From: Eonycteris spelaea
Taxonomy: Eukaryota; Chordata; Mammalia; Chiroptera; Pteropodidae
Assembly (NCBI GenBank): GCA_003508835.1
Contig: PUFA01000072.1
Coordinates: 4,624,501-4,688,500 of the forward strand
DNA: 64,000 bases
Direction: 5' to 3'
Shown piece by piece: positions 45,831 to 57,830 of the stretch. A program made the position numbers and the translations under genes. A model generated the notes under the pieces. It was not told where the DNA came from. It ran no database searches and saw only the letters and a program-made list of their open reading frames with translations. Position 1 is the stretch's first letter. Each line of letters opens with the position of its first letter.

Positions 45831-47344
45831 CTCCTGGAAGGTAGAGCTATGTGGCTGTGTACTTTTATTACTTTATGCGTCTTCGTGAGAAACAAGTGCC
45901 CATGGAAGAGCTGGAAAGGGGCGTGCTAGGAAGGGTTAGCCTCTGCCTTGTTAGAAGCTGCTTACGTTTACACTATTTTTGAGTGCATTTGTGTCCATCG
46001 ACTCTTTAGCAAGTAGTGATGAAGGGATGAGACTGCCGTAAAAAAATTCTGGATTCTTGGATCCACCACTGAATGGTGGGATCAAATGCTAACTGTGACA
46101 CCAATCACAGATTACCACATTTGCTAAAAAATCTACCAGCACAGTGGAAGAAAAATTATTTCTGGGGAGTGAAGTGTCATATACCTGTTTTTAGCTGCTT
46201 CTTGATCAGTGTAAGCTTGGATGTCTGCAGTTAGCAATAGAAAACTATGATTCTCTTATAACCTGATATCACTGAGCATTTTCAGAAGATTCTGGCTTCA
46301 ATTTGGCACTTGCTTATTATGGAGTGCAGAAAGTCATCCAAGATTTGATCATGACTTCTGGCAAATGGAATGGGGTTTTTAATTTTTTTTTTCTTTTCTA
46401 TAGTTAAGGAAAATGTTCCATGTATAAGTGATGCCATTTAATGTGACTTACATTCAGAAAGTCAGCTCTTGATGATAAAAAAAATGCATTGGCTTTTGTA
46501 CAGAAAGACACACACACAGGAACAAAACAAGAAATGCCTCCCTGGAAATAAGACACACCAAAGTTATAGTGAAGTTTACTTTTCCTCAGTAGAAAAACAT
46601 GAATCACTTCGCAAAATCTACTGTTTAAGTCATATCAAATTTAAGATTTAGTTCTTTTGGGTTAGAAGAAGAATTTTAGACATTTCCTATGAGAAAAAGA
46701 ATCATTTGTTTAACTGCTGTTAGTTTGTCCAGGCAGGCTTTGTTACATAACGAAGGTTACCCAAAGGTAAACTGAAGCAATTTGTACTAATTATTGCTTA
46801 AATATATATTGATTCACAATCACATAGAAGATTCAACATTTTGAAAGAGGCTGGTACAATTTTTCTAATGAATATTTCTTAATGTGATCATTTTGCTCTG
46901 TCTAAAGAATGTACAGTAGTTATTGTAAATGATCAAACTTATGGTTTTCACCTTTTCCAAAGCTCCCAGCCTTTCCCATCTCCACGTGCTTCTCACAGGG
47001 CGCACGGGCAGGGTGGGTGTGATGGGTATGGGGGGAGGCGTCCATACAGACTACTGGGTCCAGTGGATCAGAAAGGCATCTAAGCAAATCCCGTGAAGAT
47101 TTTTAGCTGGACTTGCTGGGGGAGGGTCCCCTAATGTTTTCTGCACCAGGAGAAAACCCACTCTTGGTGTCCTGCTCTTTAGATATGATGGCCAGAATTG
47201 TTGGTCTCAGCCTTGGCTTTGCTCATTTGTCCACATCCAGCATCTTCTGTTCGTTTGATCTTCAGAGCATCTTCTCAGAATCTGATGTCTTTTCTTGCCT
47301 CCGCCATCCCGCCTGCTCTGAGCCTGTGCTTTCCAAATTTGCCT
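45831..47344. other. unassigned sequence
   Basis: No named repeat and no gene. T- and A-rich runs lie at 46378-46394 and 46478-46486. A G-rich segment lies at 47010-47040. Confidence 0.4.
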
Positions 47345-47465
47345 GAGGAGATTCACCTTATAAAATTTATGAATTGCTAAATTCTGTTCAAGCCTGTCAA
47401 ATCAGAATTTTTAAAGAAGGTATCAGGAATGTGTGTTTTCAAAAGGACCCAAAGTGACTCTTACC
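47345..47465 (+). mobile_element. MER5-type hAT fragment
   Basis: 'gagattcaccttataaaatt', 'ctgtcaaatcagaattttta' and 'aaggtatcaggaatgtgtgt' followed by 'tttcaaaaggacccaaagtg' follow the MER5 order ('aatcacctggggagc ... aaatcagaatctctggg ... ggcatcagtatttt'). It is decayed and lacks the termini. Confidence 0.5.
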
Positions 47466-48019
47466 AGACAAGTACGTGAATTAATGAAAGCCACTGCCAT
47501 TAAAAAAATTTGCAGTTATAAAACAATGGCACTCTTCTCACTAAATTATTTTTGGGAATGTAGTTATTTTTCATAAAAATGTTATTTATACTAACATATA
47601 ATTGGTTTATTATTGTTATTTTAAAATGAATAAATATATTTACATTTTTACATTTATATAAAATGAATAGTAATTGAACCTATGTAAGCAAAAGCTCTTG
47701 GGACCCTCGGTGATTTTTATAGACATTAAAAGTCTTGCTGCCACCATGCGTAAGCAGCCTTGATATGTGGTTCCGATTTGAGAGCTTTTGTTCTTTCATT
47801 GTCCCGTCCATTGTCATGCTGGCTCAGAGCGGAGTTGGCATTTGGCATCCATTCCTCATCCTTCTCAGACTTGTGTGTGAGTCTTAATGTCTATTTGTGA
47901 AGAGTTTGCAGCCTCTTTCTATTAAAAAACAAACCCCACAACGCAGTCTGCTTGTTTCTTATTTCAGTTACTTTATATATAATCAGTTATGCTAGCTATA
48001 CTGTTTTTGACTTTTTATT
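47466..48019. other. unassigned AT-rich sequence
   Basis: 47500-47680 is strongly AT-rich with short taat and tata runs. No repeat family or gene is recognised. Confidence 0.45.
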
Positions 48020-48330
48020 GATCTCATTTATTGAACACATTTACTTACTCCCATTCAGCTATACTTATACATTATGCTAAGTGCCTAGGACATGAGGTCA
48101 GTAAGGCTGGTACTATTATTAAGATCTTTACTTGTGAAAAAGAGATCTTTACTTCTGATGGGGGGACGGATAATAAACTAACAGTCATTGTACCGATGAC
48201 TCGTACTATTAGAAACTGCACTGAAGCTAGAGGCCCAGACCCTCAGGGGAAGCCGTACCAGGATGTGGAGATTACAGAGAAAGCTTTCCAAGAGTGTTCA
48301 TGCCAGTGGTGAGCCTTTACGGGCAGTCAG
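48020..48330 (-). mobile_element. L2 LINE 3' region
   Basis: 'catttattgaacacatttac', 'attatgctaagtgcctagga' and 'gggggacggataataaacta' are the reverse of the L2 3' end ('atttattgagcacctac ... actgtgctaggcgctggg ... ggagacagacaataaacaa'). Later blocks are weaker. A short duplication of agatctttactt occurs at 48121-48153. The 93-codon plus frame here is incidental. Confidence 0.55.
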
Positions 48331-48600
48331 TAGTCACTGAGCGGAAGCTCTCCTGTTCACATGTCTGGAAGTTGAGGCTGGCTGTCAAGGAGAACTGAGG
48401 TGGGACTATTGACTAGAACGCTTGGTGTGGCATCTCCACGTGGCCTGGGCTTCCTCATGCCATGGTGGCTGGGTTGTAAGGCGAGCATCTGGAGAGTGAG
48501 AATCAAGCAGAAGCTGGGTATCCTTTTAGGGCCTAGCCTTGAGTGTCATGCAGCATTATTTCCAGCAAATTTGATTCTTTGAGGCTGTCACGAAGGCCCT
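48331..48600 (-). mobile_element. old MLT1-like LTR fragment
   Basis: 'gttcacatgtctggaagttg', 'aggctggctgtcaaggagaa', 'ctccacgtggcctgggcttc', 'ctcatgccatggtggctggg' and 'tgagtgtcatgcagcatta' follow the reverse of old MaLR LTRs ('ctcacgtgtctggcagttgg ... ctccatgtggcttgggcttcctcacagcatggcggctgggttc'). Confidence 0.6.
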
Positions 48601-50399
48601 TTGATTCCACAGGGTGGGAAAACACACTCACTTCTTTCTGGTGGAATGACAAGATTCTGGACTGGAAGAACTACTGTGGACAGTTTTTGAAAATAAAGTC
48701 TGTCCTCTGACAATTCACACCCCTCTCACATGGAAAAGAAGCATCTTCCCTCTTCAGGACTCTGTAAACTTCATCCCATTATGCATTGGGCTCAGGATCC
48801 TAGACTCTAAATTGGGTTTAAGCGTGAGAGGCTTCTCAGCTGCAGTTCCTTGAGTACAGTCCTCTCATTTAGTTTTGCTCATCTGCAGGCCTGTGAACAA
48901 AGACAAGTTATCTCCTCCCCCGACAGTCAACCTACTGTGGTGGGGTAAGCGTAGCGTAAGACTCCCATTCAAACAGGGACAAAGTGGAAGGTTCCTCAAT
49001 CCCCAGCCCATTCCATTCTGGAATTCATCTGGATGCATTTATAGGTTCCTTGATTAGGGCTCAGTCATCCACCCTAGAAATGGTTCTCTGTGACTCTTGG
49101 CTCTGCCCTCTGAATAACCTTTCTCCTTCGATGAGAATCATCCTGTGTCTGCAGCTGAGTAGTATTCTTAGCTTGTCACCTGCACATAATATTGAGGGCT
49201 CAAAAGCCCTCTTTCAAAAACTTTTGCAATGTCTCTGGCCCTTTTAGTCCAGTCTTTTAATCCAAATGATGTTGATGCAAAGAGAAACGCACATGCTGGT
49301 GTGGATGGGATGAAGGTTGGAGGGGTGAAGTGGTAGAAGATGAGACAAGGCGGCAAGTTCATGCACTGAGCTAGCATCTGAATCTTATCCAGTGAGTGCG
49401 AAAGAACCATTCTCTTTTGCTATAACTTCCATGAAAATATTCTTATATGCTCAGGGGATATTTGTGTATCGTCTAGAGTAGTTTTAAAGTTCATCTTAGT
49501 TGAGTTTTGATTATAAGATGCTACCATATTTATGCATTTTTTAATATTCCTAAATTGTTCCTGTGACACAGGGGATCTTCTAGTGACCTGCTGTAAGTTC
49601 GTGACATGTGTGTTTCACATCCCAGATTGACATTTAATTTCAAAGGAAGCCCTCTTTAGAAAGAGACGTAAATAGTATTTCCAAGTAAGATGATTTCCAG
49701 TTTATCATGAGTGCTTTTGATCCCCAGTTGTAAAGTACCGTTTCTACCTAAAATTGCAATTCTAGCACAGCTTCATCTAACCTACTTTTTTTTGGAGGAG
49801 TACAAATTCCATTAATAGACTATAATAAGAGAAAGAAGGCCTGTATGACTGTAGGTGTCTGAGAAAGCATAAAAGTTCCTATTTTATTGGAAATGTTCAT
49901 GGATGTATAGCATTAAGCTTGCACATATTTATCACTCTCTGTGTTACTGTTCTTTAAATCTATAACTTGATCTGGTTCAGAAAGGTTAGTTTTTTAAAAA
50001 CATGTTTTCTGAGATGTCTTAGACTATAGTAGGTTCATTGCCTTTACCAGTCCTTCTGTTAATTGTTATCTAATATTTTTAGTCAAAATGTTGAGCAAAA
50101 GGGAAAAAAGGTGAAAGCTGCGAGATATTTTATTTCTCCAATTAATCATTCCACGGAAAAGCTCTAGGATGTGAATAATGCATTGCGGTGCCACAACTCC
50201 ACATAGGTGCACAGGGTGGGAATGGAGAAGAGGAACATGGGGGGAGACAAACTGGTAAATGAACACTGAAGCACCTTTCATTGAGTTTGGTTTAACCAGC
50301 ATTTTGGTTACACGCTCGTTCTAATTGCTGAGCTCCGTAAGGAGCTGCAATGGAACAGATTGTGGTCCTTGTCTTTTAGAAGATTATCAACTGTCATAT
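48601..50399. other. unassigned sequence
   Basis: 48600-49420 may be internal sequence of an old LTR element, given its position beside the LTR fragment, but I cannot show it. No gene or named repeat in the rest; 'acctactttttttt' runs are trivial. Confidence 0.35.
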
Positions 50400-50900
50400 G
50401 GATATGGGGTATGTGTCATAACTCTGAGTAATTAGCGCAACAGTCATGTACACCAGGAAGTGACAGCTTCAGAGATAACTCCGAGTGAAGGGATTCAGGG
50501 AGTCTTCTGAGAGGGAGACAGGATTTGAGCTTGATGGCAAATAATGTGTCCAGTTTGGACAAGCATGCTATGCACATGGAACAGATGAGAAAGGCAGGAT
50601 AATGCAAAAATACAGATGTCTCCTGGGAAGGCTGAATAGCTTATTTTGTTGAAATGGAGAAATAGCAAGGAATGAATTAGAATGGTAGATTGTAACTAGA
50701 TCCTACAAGATCTGGTATGCCAAAGGAAAATTACCTTTTTTTTTTTTTCCTGTGGGAACCGAGATGTTATGAAGATTTTTGGGAAACTGTGTTACATAAT
50801 CAGATAGTGATTTTTAAGAATATGTATCTGACTGCTCTGTGAGTGATGGTTTAGAATTGATAACGTGGAGTTAAGTTTTCTGCAGTCAGACTTAATCTGA
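50400..50900 (-). mobile_element. L2 LINE 3' region
   Basis: 'cagggagtcttctgagaggg', 'gacaggatttgagcttgatg', 'catggaacagatgagaaagg', 'gagatgttatgaagattttt' and 'gactgctctgtgagtgatgg' follow the reverse of L2 ('ggcttctcagaggaggtgacatttgagc ... gaacagcatgtgcaaaggc'). A T run at 50736-50748 interrupts it. Confidence 0.5.
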
Positions 50901-51162
50901 TTCATGTGTGTATATTTAGAATGCCAAAAAGATTGCTCTGTGCATAGTTTTGAAGAGTGCTGATAAATTTATTTTCAATAAATAATGGAGAATAAAGCTA
51001 AGCCCTATTTAGCAGCTCTATTTCAATATCTTGACTTATGAATGTAATTACATAGGTTGTAGAATATCTAGAAATTATGACAATACAATGTTTTAAATTT
51101 GGAAAGTCTTACTATGTCATGGCAAACACAGTAAACTGGGTTTTATTAACATTTAGCCAAAT

Positions 51163-51374
51163 CAGGGGTGGGAAAACTTTTTCTTAAAGAGTCAGAGTAA
51201 ATATTTTAGATTTTGTGGGCCACATTGCCATGACTGTCAACTGTGTTATTGTATCATAAAAGTAACCATAGACAATATGTAAATGAATGAGCATGGTTGT
51301 GTTTCTGTAAAACTTTAGTTACAAAAAGTCTGTGGGATGTATTTGTCTCATGCACTATGGTTTTCCAACCCCTG
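51163..51374 (+). mobile_element. MER58-type hAT-Charlie element
   Basis: Terminal repeats caggggtgggaaaact and ggttttccaacccctg are near-perfect inverted copies. Internal blocks 'gtaaatattttagattttgt', 'gggccacattgccatgac', 'ccatagacaatatgtaaatg' and 'aatgagcatggttgtgtttc' match MER58 ('gtaaatattttaggctttgcgggccacat ... ccatagacaatacgtaaacgaatgggcgtggctgtgtt'). At about 212 bp it is a complete non-autonomous copy. Confidence 0.88.
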
Positions 51375-51499
51375 ATTTTCACCCCCAAAATTTTTAAAGG
51401 ATTTATGTTAATATATGAATATTTAAATACTAAATAAAATAAAATGCATTAAGAAGAGCCGAGAAACAGATGTGAAGTCTTAGTTATTCAAGATGAATA

Positions 51500-51620
51500 A
51501 ATTTTAGAGGTCTGTATAATGCCTCCTCTTTAACAATACTGTAATGTGCACTTAAAAATTTAAGAGGGTAGACCTCATGTTTAGTGTTCTTATCACAATA
51601 AAATAAAATGAAAATAGCTA
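51500..51620 (+). mobile_element. L1 3' terminus
   Basis: 'ctgtaatgtgcacttaaaaa', 'tttaagagggtagacctcat' and 'gtgttcttatcacaataaaa' match the L1 3' end ('gtacacttaaaaatggtt ... ttaagagagtagatcttaa ... gttctcatcacaa'), followed by an A-rich tail. This is the last ~100 bp of a heavily truncated copy. Confidence 0.65.
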
Positions 51621-52294
51621 AATGAGGAAACACTATTTTTTTTAGTATAGTTTCCATTTTATTTTTAACATTTGAACCTTACTTATTTGGCATTTTTCCA
51701 CATGGACATGACAGGTTGGGATATAATACCTATTCTAAACGGACAGCCAGCGGGGGCACTGCTCTCTGTTCAGCAGTCCACTTTCTCCTGCTTCTTTGTA
51801 TCTCACATTTATCAGCTACGGATTTTATTCTGCTCACAAGTAATTCAGGTTCTAAAAGGGTGTGTGAGTCTAGAATGACACAATACCAGTGGCCATTAGT
51901 GACATCTGTTGCCGTGCTTTTTGCTTTTGCATTTACCTTTTGTGTCTAAACATTTTTTTAAAGGTCAAAAGTCGTAAGTAGAAGATTCTGGCCATTAAAT
52001 TTCCATGTGTACATAGGTCTTTCACACCAAATACCAAAATAATTTTCAGAAAAATTCATATAATAATTTTAAAGTAGAAGAATTTTAAAGTAATTCTGTG
52101 CCAAAGATGGCCTTTCTCAATATAATCTGAAGGGGAAAAAAATATAAAAACTGATTATATGTAACTCTGAATTGTAAGAAATTTCCATATGGCTAAAAAA
52201 GTCTATCAAAGCACACAAAACAAACTTAAAGGGCAACAGCTCCAAACATTTGCAGTTGATATGACAAACGGAGAGTTCTGTCCTTTGCTGTCAG
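51621..52294. other. unassigned sequence
   Basis: No named repeat or gene. AT-rich from 51960 to 52200. Confidence 0.45.
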
Positions 52295-52465
52295 CATAAG
52301 AGGCAGTGTCGTGTCATGTGTGAGAGGGTGGATTTTGTAGACGAGATAGCCCTGCTGTGTACCTCAGTTTTCTTACATGTAAAGCAAGTATCGTGACTGC
52401 TCATGGGAGTGCGATTAGGTTAAAAATGAGTTAACACATATACGTGCTTACATTATTAGAATGGT
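52295..52465 (-). repeat. MIR SINE, reverse orientation
   Basis: 'cataagaggcagtgtcgtgt', 'gtacctcagttttcttacat', 'gtaaagcaagtatcgtgact' and 'gattaggttaaaaatgagtt' followed by 'aacacatatacgtgct' reproduce the reverse MIR order ('agagtggtggttaag ... cctcagtttcctcatctgtaaaat ... ggattaaatgagttaatac'). Confidence 0.7.
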
Positions 52466-52689
52466 TTTGTTTTATTAACAGTTATTATTGTTTATATTAG
52501 GTATGTATGGAGAAGTCAATTTGTTTTTAATTAGTAAACCTGTGGATCAAGAAGAGCCACATTTGGGATCCAATGTAGAGACTCCTGTGCATCGTCTTTT
52601 GGTCTCAGACCATGATTCTTATTATTTTATTAGGAATACTAGTAAGTAATTAAGAGAAAAGTGTTTACTGAAATTGCAAGGTAGAAAAT

Positions 52690-53005
52690 AATCATCCTAA
52701 ACAATTCACACAAGGAGAAACACAAATGATTATTAAATATATGAAATTTTCAATTTTACCGTAAATCACAGAAATAAAGATAAAAATAGCATTGAGCTAC
52801 CATGTCATTAAAAAAAGTGATACCAGTATTTTGCTAGAATTGGTGAGGTTAAAGCTTGGTTTAATTTTTAATCCCAATTCTGATGGGAGTGTCATAGTAT
52901 AGACTGTCCAGAGGCAATTTGAGAATTGAAACTTAGATAATTTGAAAATGTATATCAAAAACCTTAGAACACAATCTTTGTCATACTGACAATTACACAA
53001 CCATG
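52690..53005 (+). mobile_element. L1 LINE ORF2-end fragment
   Basis: 'taaaaatagcattgagctac', 'catgtcattaaaaaaagtga', 'ttgctagaattggtgaggtt', 'ctgatgggagtgtcatagta' and 'tagactgtccagaggcaatt' match plus-strand L1 ('ataatgagataccat ... ttggcgaggatgtgagg ... ctggtgggagtgtaaattggta ... gagaacaatttggcaa'). The frame is broken; no protein is made. Confidence 0.75.
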
Positions 53006-54579
53006 AAAGCTTTAGACATCAGCACTGAAGGGTGTCAAGTGGTGGCTATCATCTATGTTGGGAATTAAGAGAAGGAACGGATCCGTGAAGAGTGTGGCAG
53101 AATCAGTGTGTGACATGGTGAATTACATGCTGAGTTTGCAGGAAGGCATTTACTCATGTGGGCCTGGTGTTCAAGGTTGTAATGGGATGTGCAGCTGAAG
53201 ATTTAGATGTATCAGTGCCTCAGTAACAATTTGATAACTGACCATGGGAGTTGATATTTAAAAAAAAATTAGCATAGACTCAGGGGCTGTAGGAAACCCA
53301 CGTTTGCTCTCCGAGGAAGCGCCACATCTGCAGGACGATTCGGATCATTTGCAACAGTCTGCCCTCCCCCTCCTCACTCTGGCAGTGGGAAGGACAGCTC
53401 TGGAAACATGGTGCCCACCCACACCCCAAATTCACGGCTGGCTTCCTCCTGTATTTCACAAGCAGAGAATGCAAAAGGACCGCCTGGGAAGCTGGAATAC
53501 CACCTCGTTAGTCCACAAAAGCAAAAGGCTACTCCAGATCCGACGTAAAAGCTGCCTATTTTTAGGATTTTGTCCTAGGAAGCCAACCTACTGCTGAACG
53601 ATTGAAGCAGACAGAAGCTATTGCCATTTTAAGAAATTCATTATAATATCTTTTGCCCTGTTAAGGAATAATTAACAGTGGTGCATTTGTTTTCTTCCAT
53701 AAAAAATATATGCAGTTTAGGCATCTTGTTGAATCTCACTCAGGCAGTTTAGAAATAGAAATGGATATCCTGTTTGTTAGTACAGTGGTTTACAAAAAAA
53801 AAAGAAAAAAGAAAAGAAAAAAAAAAACTCCATGGAATTTAGGCATCTCTTCTCTTTGGAGCCGCCTTCGCAATAATACTATTATTATGGTCATTATTAT
53901 TCAGAATTTAGTCATTTAAATAAATAATTTTTGATGCAGACTTTAAATGTTTCCATAGGAAAATTATCCTGATATTTTGTGCTCAATGAAAAAAATAGGA
54001 AATGGGAAAGAGATCTAGGGCAAATTTTTAATAATATGGATTTTTCCCCTTTCACATAGTGCGAAAGTTACCGTGGTTGCCAACGGCACTAAAACAGTCA
54101 GACCACTTTCAGAAATTCAGTCACCTCTTAAACACTTAGAGGCCGAATTGAGTGAAAACCCGTTTTCAGAAGAGTTTCCAAGGAAGTAGAAAGTTTCCAC
54201 ACCCTACATCTTGTACTAAAAGAAATGGAAACTGGGCTCCGTCTGCCAAAAAGTCTGAATTGTTGTGTCACAGGCTGTTGAACATTATAATCAGTAATAA
54301 AAATGTGAACATGCTTGATGCTATATTAAAATGCACTTTGAAAGCTTAGCCTAATAATATTTGGATTTATTTTATTTCATTTTTTTGCAACGCTGATAGT
54401 GTTTCCACATTCCCAATGACAATAAGAAAAACAAGAGAGAGGAAAAATAAATGAAACTGAAATAGAGAGCTTCAGAATCGATGTACTGAAAAACTGCTTT
54501 TTTTTTCTCTTCTGTCTCAAAAATCACTTGGAAAAATCCTGGGCTTGTCTATCAGATGAACCACAGACCAGGAGTAGGA
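53006..54579. other. unassigned, with an A/G-rich tract
   Basis: 53793-53827 is an A-rich (aaaag-type) tract, perhaps a retroposon tail. The 97-codon plus frame at 53304-53597 has no motif. The rest is unassigned. Confidence 0.45.
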
Positions 54580-55061
54580 ATTTGTGTTTATTTTTTGATT
54601 ATGAACAAAATATATGTTCATATAAAAATTTAAACAATTCAGAAAAGTATAGGAGCAAAGTAAAAATTAATCCCAGGTTTCTCAGATAACCACTGTTAAC
54701 ATTTCCGGATTTAATTTCAGACATCTAACTACCTGTATGTGTGTAAAAATGCATCGTTTCTGTGTAATACTGTGTGTGCATTATTTTACATAAACGGTAC
54801 ACACTTTGGATTTGTTTTGTTGTTTACCTAGCTTTTTTCATTCAACAGTATGTAGTTGACATTTTCCCAAATCGGTAAATGAGGACCTGCTCCTGGATTC
54901 TTGCTTTTATTTTTTTACTTTTTATTGTTACATGGATATTACACATTTGCTTAGTCAATGTGTTGGTCATTTAGATTGTTTCCAATTTTTGCTGTTTGAA
55001 TAGTATTGGGATGGATATCCTTGTGGTTTGATCATCTTATTGGTATAAATTCCCAGAATCA
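54580..55061 (-). mobile_element. L1 (L1ME-type) 3' region
   Basis: Reverse L1 blocks: 'atataaaaatttaaacaatt', 'cagaaaagtataggagcaaa', 'cagataaccactgttaacat', 'gtttacctagcttttttcat', 'tcatttagattgtttccaat' and 'ttttgctgtttgaatagtat'. The order matches reverse L1ME ('aatttaacagtacagaaaagtat ... gagataaccactgttaacatttt ... acctgcttttttcac ... acatttaggttgtttccaatttttgct'). Confidence 0.85.
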
Positions 55062-55560
55062 GAATTCATTCGTTCATTCATTTGTTCACTTTTTATAGAG
55101 TGCGTCTGTCAGGGTGGGTGGTGAGGGGGTGGTAACGACAAGGCCGAGGTGAGGCTGGAGTGCTGACGTGGGGCCGAGGCAAGGGTCGTTGGAGGGAGGG
55201 AGAGAAGACTGAGAGCACAGGGCGTTCGGTGAGTCGTTCGTGTGGATGTCGAAATCACCGCAAGGGCGACAGGGATAGGAATAAGGAGAAAGTGTGAATC
55301 CGTGAGTAAAATATCCAACAAATGAGAGAGAGAAGGAGGGATGGAGGGGAGGGGGGAGAGAGGTGACACCGTTGAGAGAGCACGAGCAGCAGGGAGCGAG
55401 CAATCAGGATACCATAGATGATGATAACGACAGAGGTAGGGAAGAGATACGTAGTCTGGTAGCGTTCGATTCAAAGGAGGAATTCAGAGAGTTTGGAAGG
55501 AGGTCAAAGAGTTTGGCGTCGACAATGGAGAGAAAGAAAGCATGATCACGCCACCTTTAG
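55062..55560 (-). mobile_element. L2/CR1-clade LINE relic with endonuclease-like motif
   Basis: The left edge 'cattcgttcattcatttgtt' looks like the reverse of an L2 3' tail. Further right, the minus frame at 55086-55403 reads GDFDIHTNDSPNALCSQ, close to the GDFNIH...N segment of the apurinic endonuclease domain of CR1/L2 LINEs. The following minus-strand residues LGPTSALQPHLGLVVT fit the 'PTH.HGHTLDLVIT' stretch. The aspartate and histidine of GDFNIH are kept. The segment is CpG-rich (about 14 CpG in 55120-55300). An internal deletion between the 3' tail and the endonuclease is implied; L3 or CR1 remains possible. Confidence 0.6.
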
Positions 55561-57084
55561 ACCTGAGGACTTGGGGTTTGAGCAAAAGTCACTCTTCACT
55601 GACAGTACCCTGAGGGGGCTGCCAGGTTTCCTTAGGAGCAGAAGGTGAAGAAACAGATCAGATGAGAGGTGAGTATATTGAGGATTTTGCTTATTCTGGG
55701 CCATGAGTTCCAACAAGGAAGACAGAGTGCTACTAAAATAGGTTAGTAGAGTAGCTGATTTAGGAGCCGGGTCTTTGGTTATGAATGCTGCAAAGTGAGA
55801 GAGCACGTTCGGGTTGATAAAGGACCCACAGCTCGCTGCGGACGATCACACGGGGCTGTATGTGGTCCACACACGCAAGGTTATTCCCTAGGAAACAGCC
55901 AGCCTGGTGACTACATAGAAGCCACCATAAGGTCTGTTTACCCTGGGCCGGGGACTGTCTGTCTCCACTCAGAGGCCAAGTGGAGCATCCCAGGTGAAGC
56001 AGCCGATGGATATGCTTGGTATGCATGCTGACCGTCCTTTCTTCAGACCAAGGAACACACTTTACAGCCCTTCCTGTCCAGCCGTAGGCAGAGAGAAATT
56101 CTCAGAGCATGAGTTTCATAGAGAATTGGAATAGACAGTTGGACATTGGTTGTCTAAAATGGGAGGGGCCAAAGGCATGAAGGGCTGGCTCACATGCCTT
56201 CATGAGTGTGTGCTCACACCCAGCCCGAACATGAGTGGGGTGAAAAGTGTGTCCCCACTGGATGGATTTCTGTTTTACTGGTGGGTCCGAAGAGGAGGGT
56301 GTGGCAGGATGCTGGTCCACATTCTTTCCCGTATCACCTGCCATTTTCCCCCTGCTTGATGCAGTGGTCACAGAACCCGGGTTTGCGACCACAAGGGCTA
56401 GAAGCAGCAACGCTCCCAAGCAGCACACCGTGACTGTGTTTTAACCTCGATGTCACAATTCCTGAGGGCCCAATAGAACAGGATGTGCCCTCACACCACC
56501 CGCCACATTCGGATCAACAGTGAGTTCAGCTGCACTACCCAATGGTAAAAATAGCCCACCTGTAGCACCTACGTAACATCACTGTGTGTGAACAAGAGTG
56601 ATCTGTGGTAAGGGGACACTCGCTAGGCTAACGTTGCTGCCTGCCACCTGGACCAGCCCAGTGGCCAGACCTAATGTCCCTTCCTTATGGGAAAAAGTTT
56701 GGGTATAAATGGAGAGGAGGAAAAATAGTAGCTGAGGGTAAGAGTTTGAATAAGTGGGTTATTTCCACAGTGAGGGAAATCCAGCATTATGTTAGCACTT
56801 CAGAGTAGGACATGGTATTGCCTCTTAGCGCGATTATGCCAGATGCCTGAAAGGTGAAATCACATACTGTGGACACCACTCTCGCGTTTGGAGCCTGACA
56901 AGATTGATGGAAACCTTCAAACCCGAGTGGCCTCACCCTGAGACACATTTGCTAGAGTATGATGATGGACCGGATCGTTATTAATGACTGAATGGGATTC
57001 CAGTAAGGTGCTATTATCTTTTGACTTTTGTGGTGGTTTTACTATAATCTAAGGAATTCCTGTTTGAAGACCAGGTGGTGATAT
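55561..57084. other. unassigned sequence
   Basis: No named repeat. Minus-strand frames at 55546-55806 and 56102-56428 and plus-strand shadows carry no motifs. The 108-codon minus frame at 56102-56428 opens with a hydrophobic stretch (LGALLLLALVVANPG) that resembles a signal peptide, but nothing else supports it as a gene. Confidence 0.4.
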
Positions 57085-57830
57085 TGTGATTAACAATAAG
57101 AAGTATATATATTTGATCTCGATCCCAGTTATGACGCAGAGCTCTTAAAACCCTTGGAATTTCCTAAGTGATGAAAGCCATAAAGGAGTATTTTGTTATG
57201 TCAACGAGGGGACTTTTGGACGGCACCTGGGGGTGGGGGCTGGTTGCCAGTGGAGCCAACCATGTGATTAGAGGGTTGGACCTCTCAGTCCCACCCTGGA
57301 CCTGCGGGGAGGGGAGAGGGGCTGGAGGTCCGATCAGTCACCAAGGGCTAGTGAATTAATCAGTGATACCTAAGAATGAAGCCTCCGTAAAGCCCAGAGA
57401 GTTCTGGGATTGCAGAGCTTCCGGTTGGTGGGGAGAGGAGCATGCCCTTTCCCCACTCCTCACCCTCTGCCTCTCCCTTATCCAGCCCTCTCTGAGTGAT
57501 ATGCTTTTCCATAAACTGGCAATGTAATGAGTAGATAGATGTCCAAATTCTAGGAGCTGCTCTAGCTAATTAATCAAACCCAAGGAAGGGGTCGTGGGAA
57601 CCTCTGATGTCCATCTGATGCCTGGTGATAACTTGGACTTGTGATTGGTGTCTAAAGTGGAGGGGTGGGGGGCAGTCTTGTAGGACTGAGCCCTTAAACT
57701 GTGGGAACTGCTGCCATCTCTGGGTAGATCATGTCAGAATTGGGTTAAAATCGCAAGACACCCTGCTGGTGTTGGAGAATTACTTTTGGTGTGAGGAACC
57801 CCTCCCCCAACTCACATATTAGAATTGGTT
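57085..57830 (+). mobile_element. solo LTR of an endogenous retrovirus, family not named
   Basis: Starts near tgtgattaacaataag. Diagnostic blocks are 'tcttaaaacccttggaattt', 'gccataaaggagtattttgt', 'gggggctggttgccagtgga', 'gccaaccatgtgattagagg', 'aatgaagcctccgtaaagcc', 'cagagcttccggttggtggg', 'aattaatcaaacccaaggaa' and 'gatcatgtcagaattgggtt'. This order is that of a common mammalian ERV LTR of about 0.7 kb; the poly(A) region is near 'ccataaactggcaatg' at 57510. No internal viral genes flank it. Confidence 0.65.
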
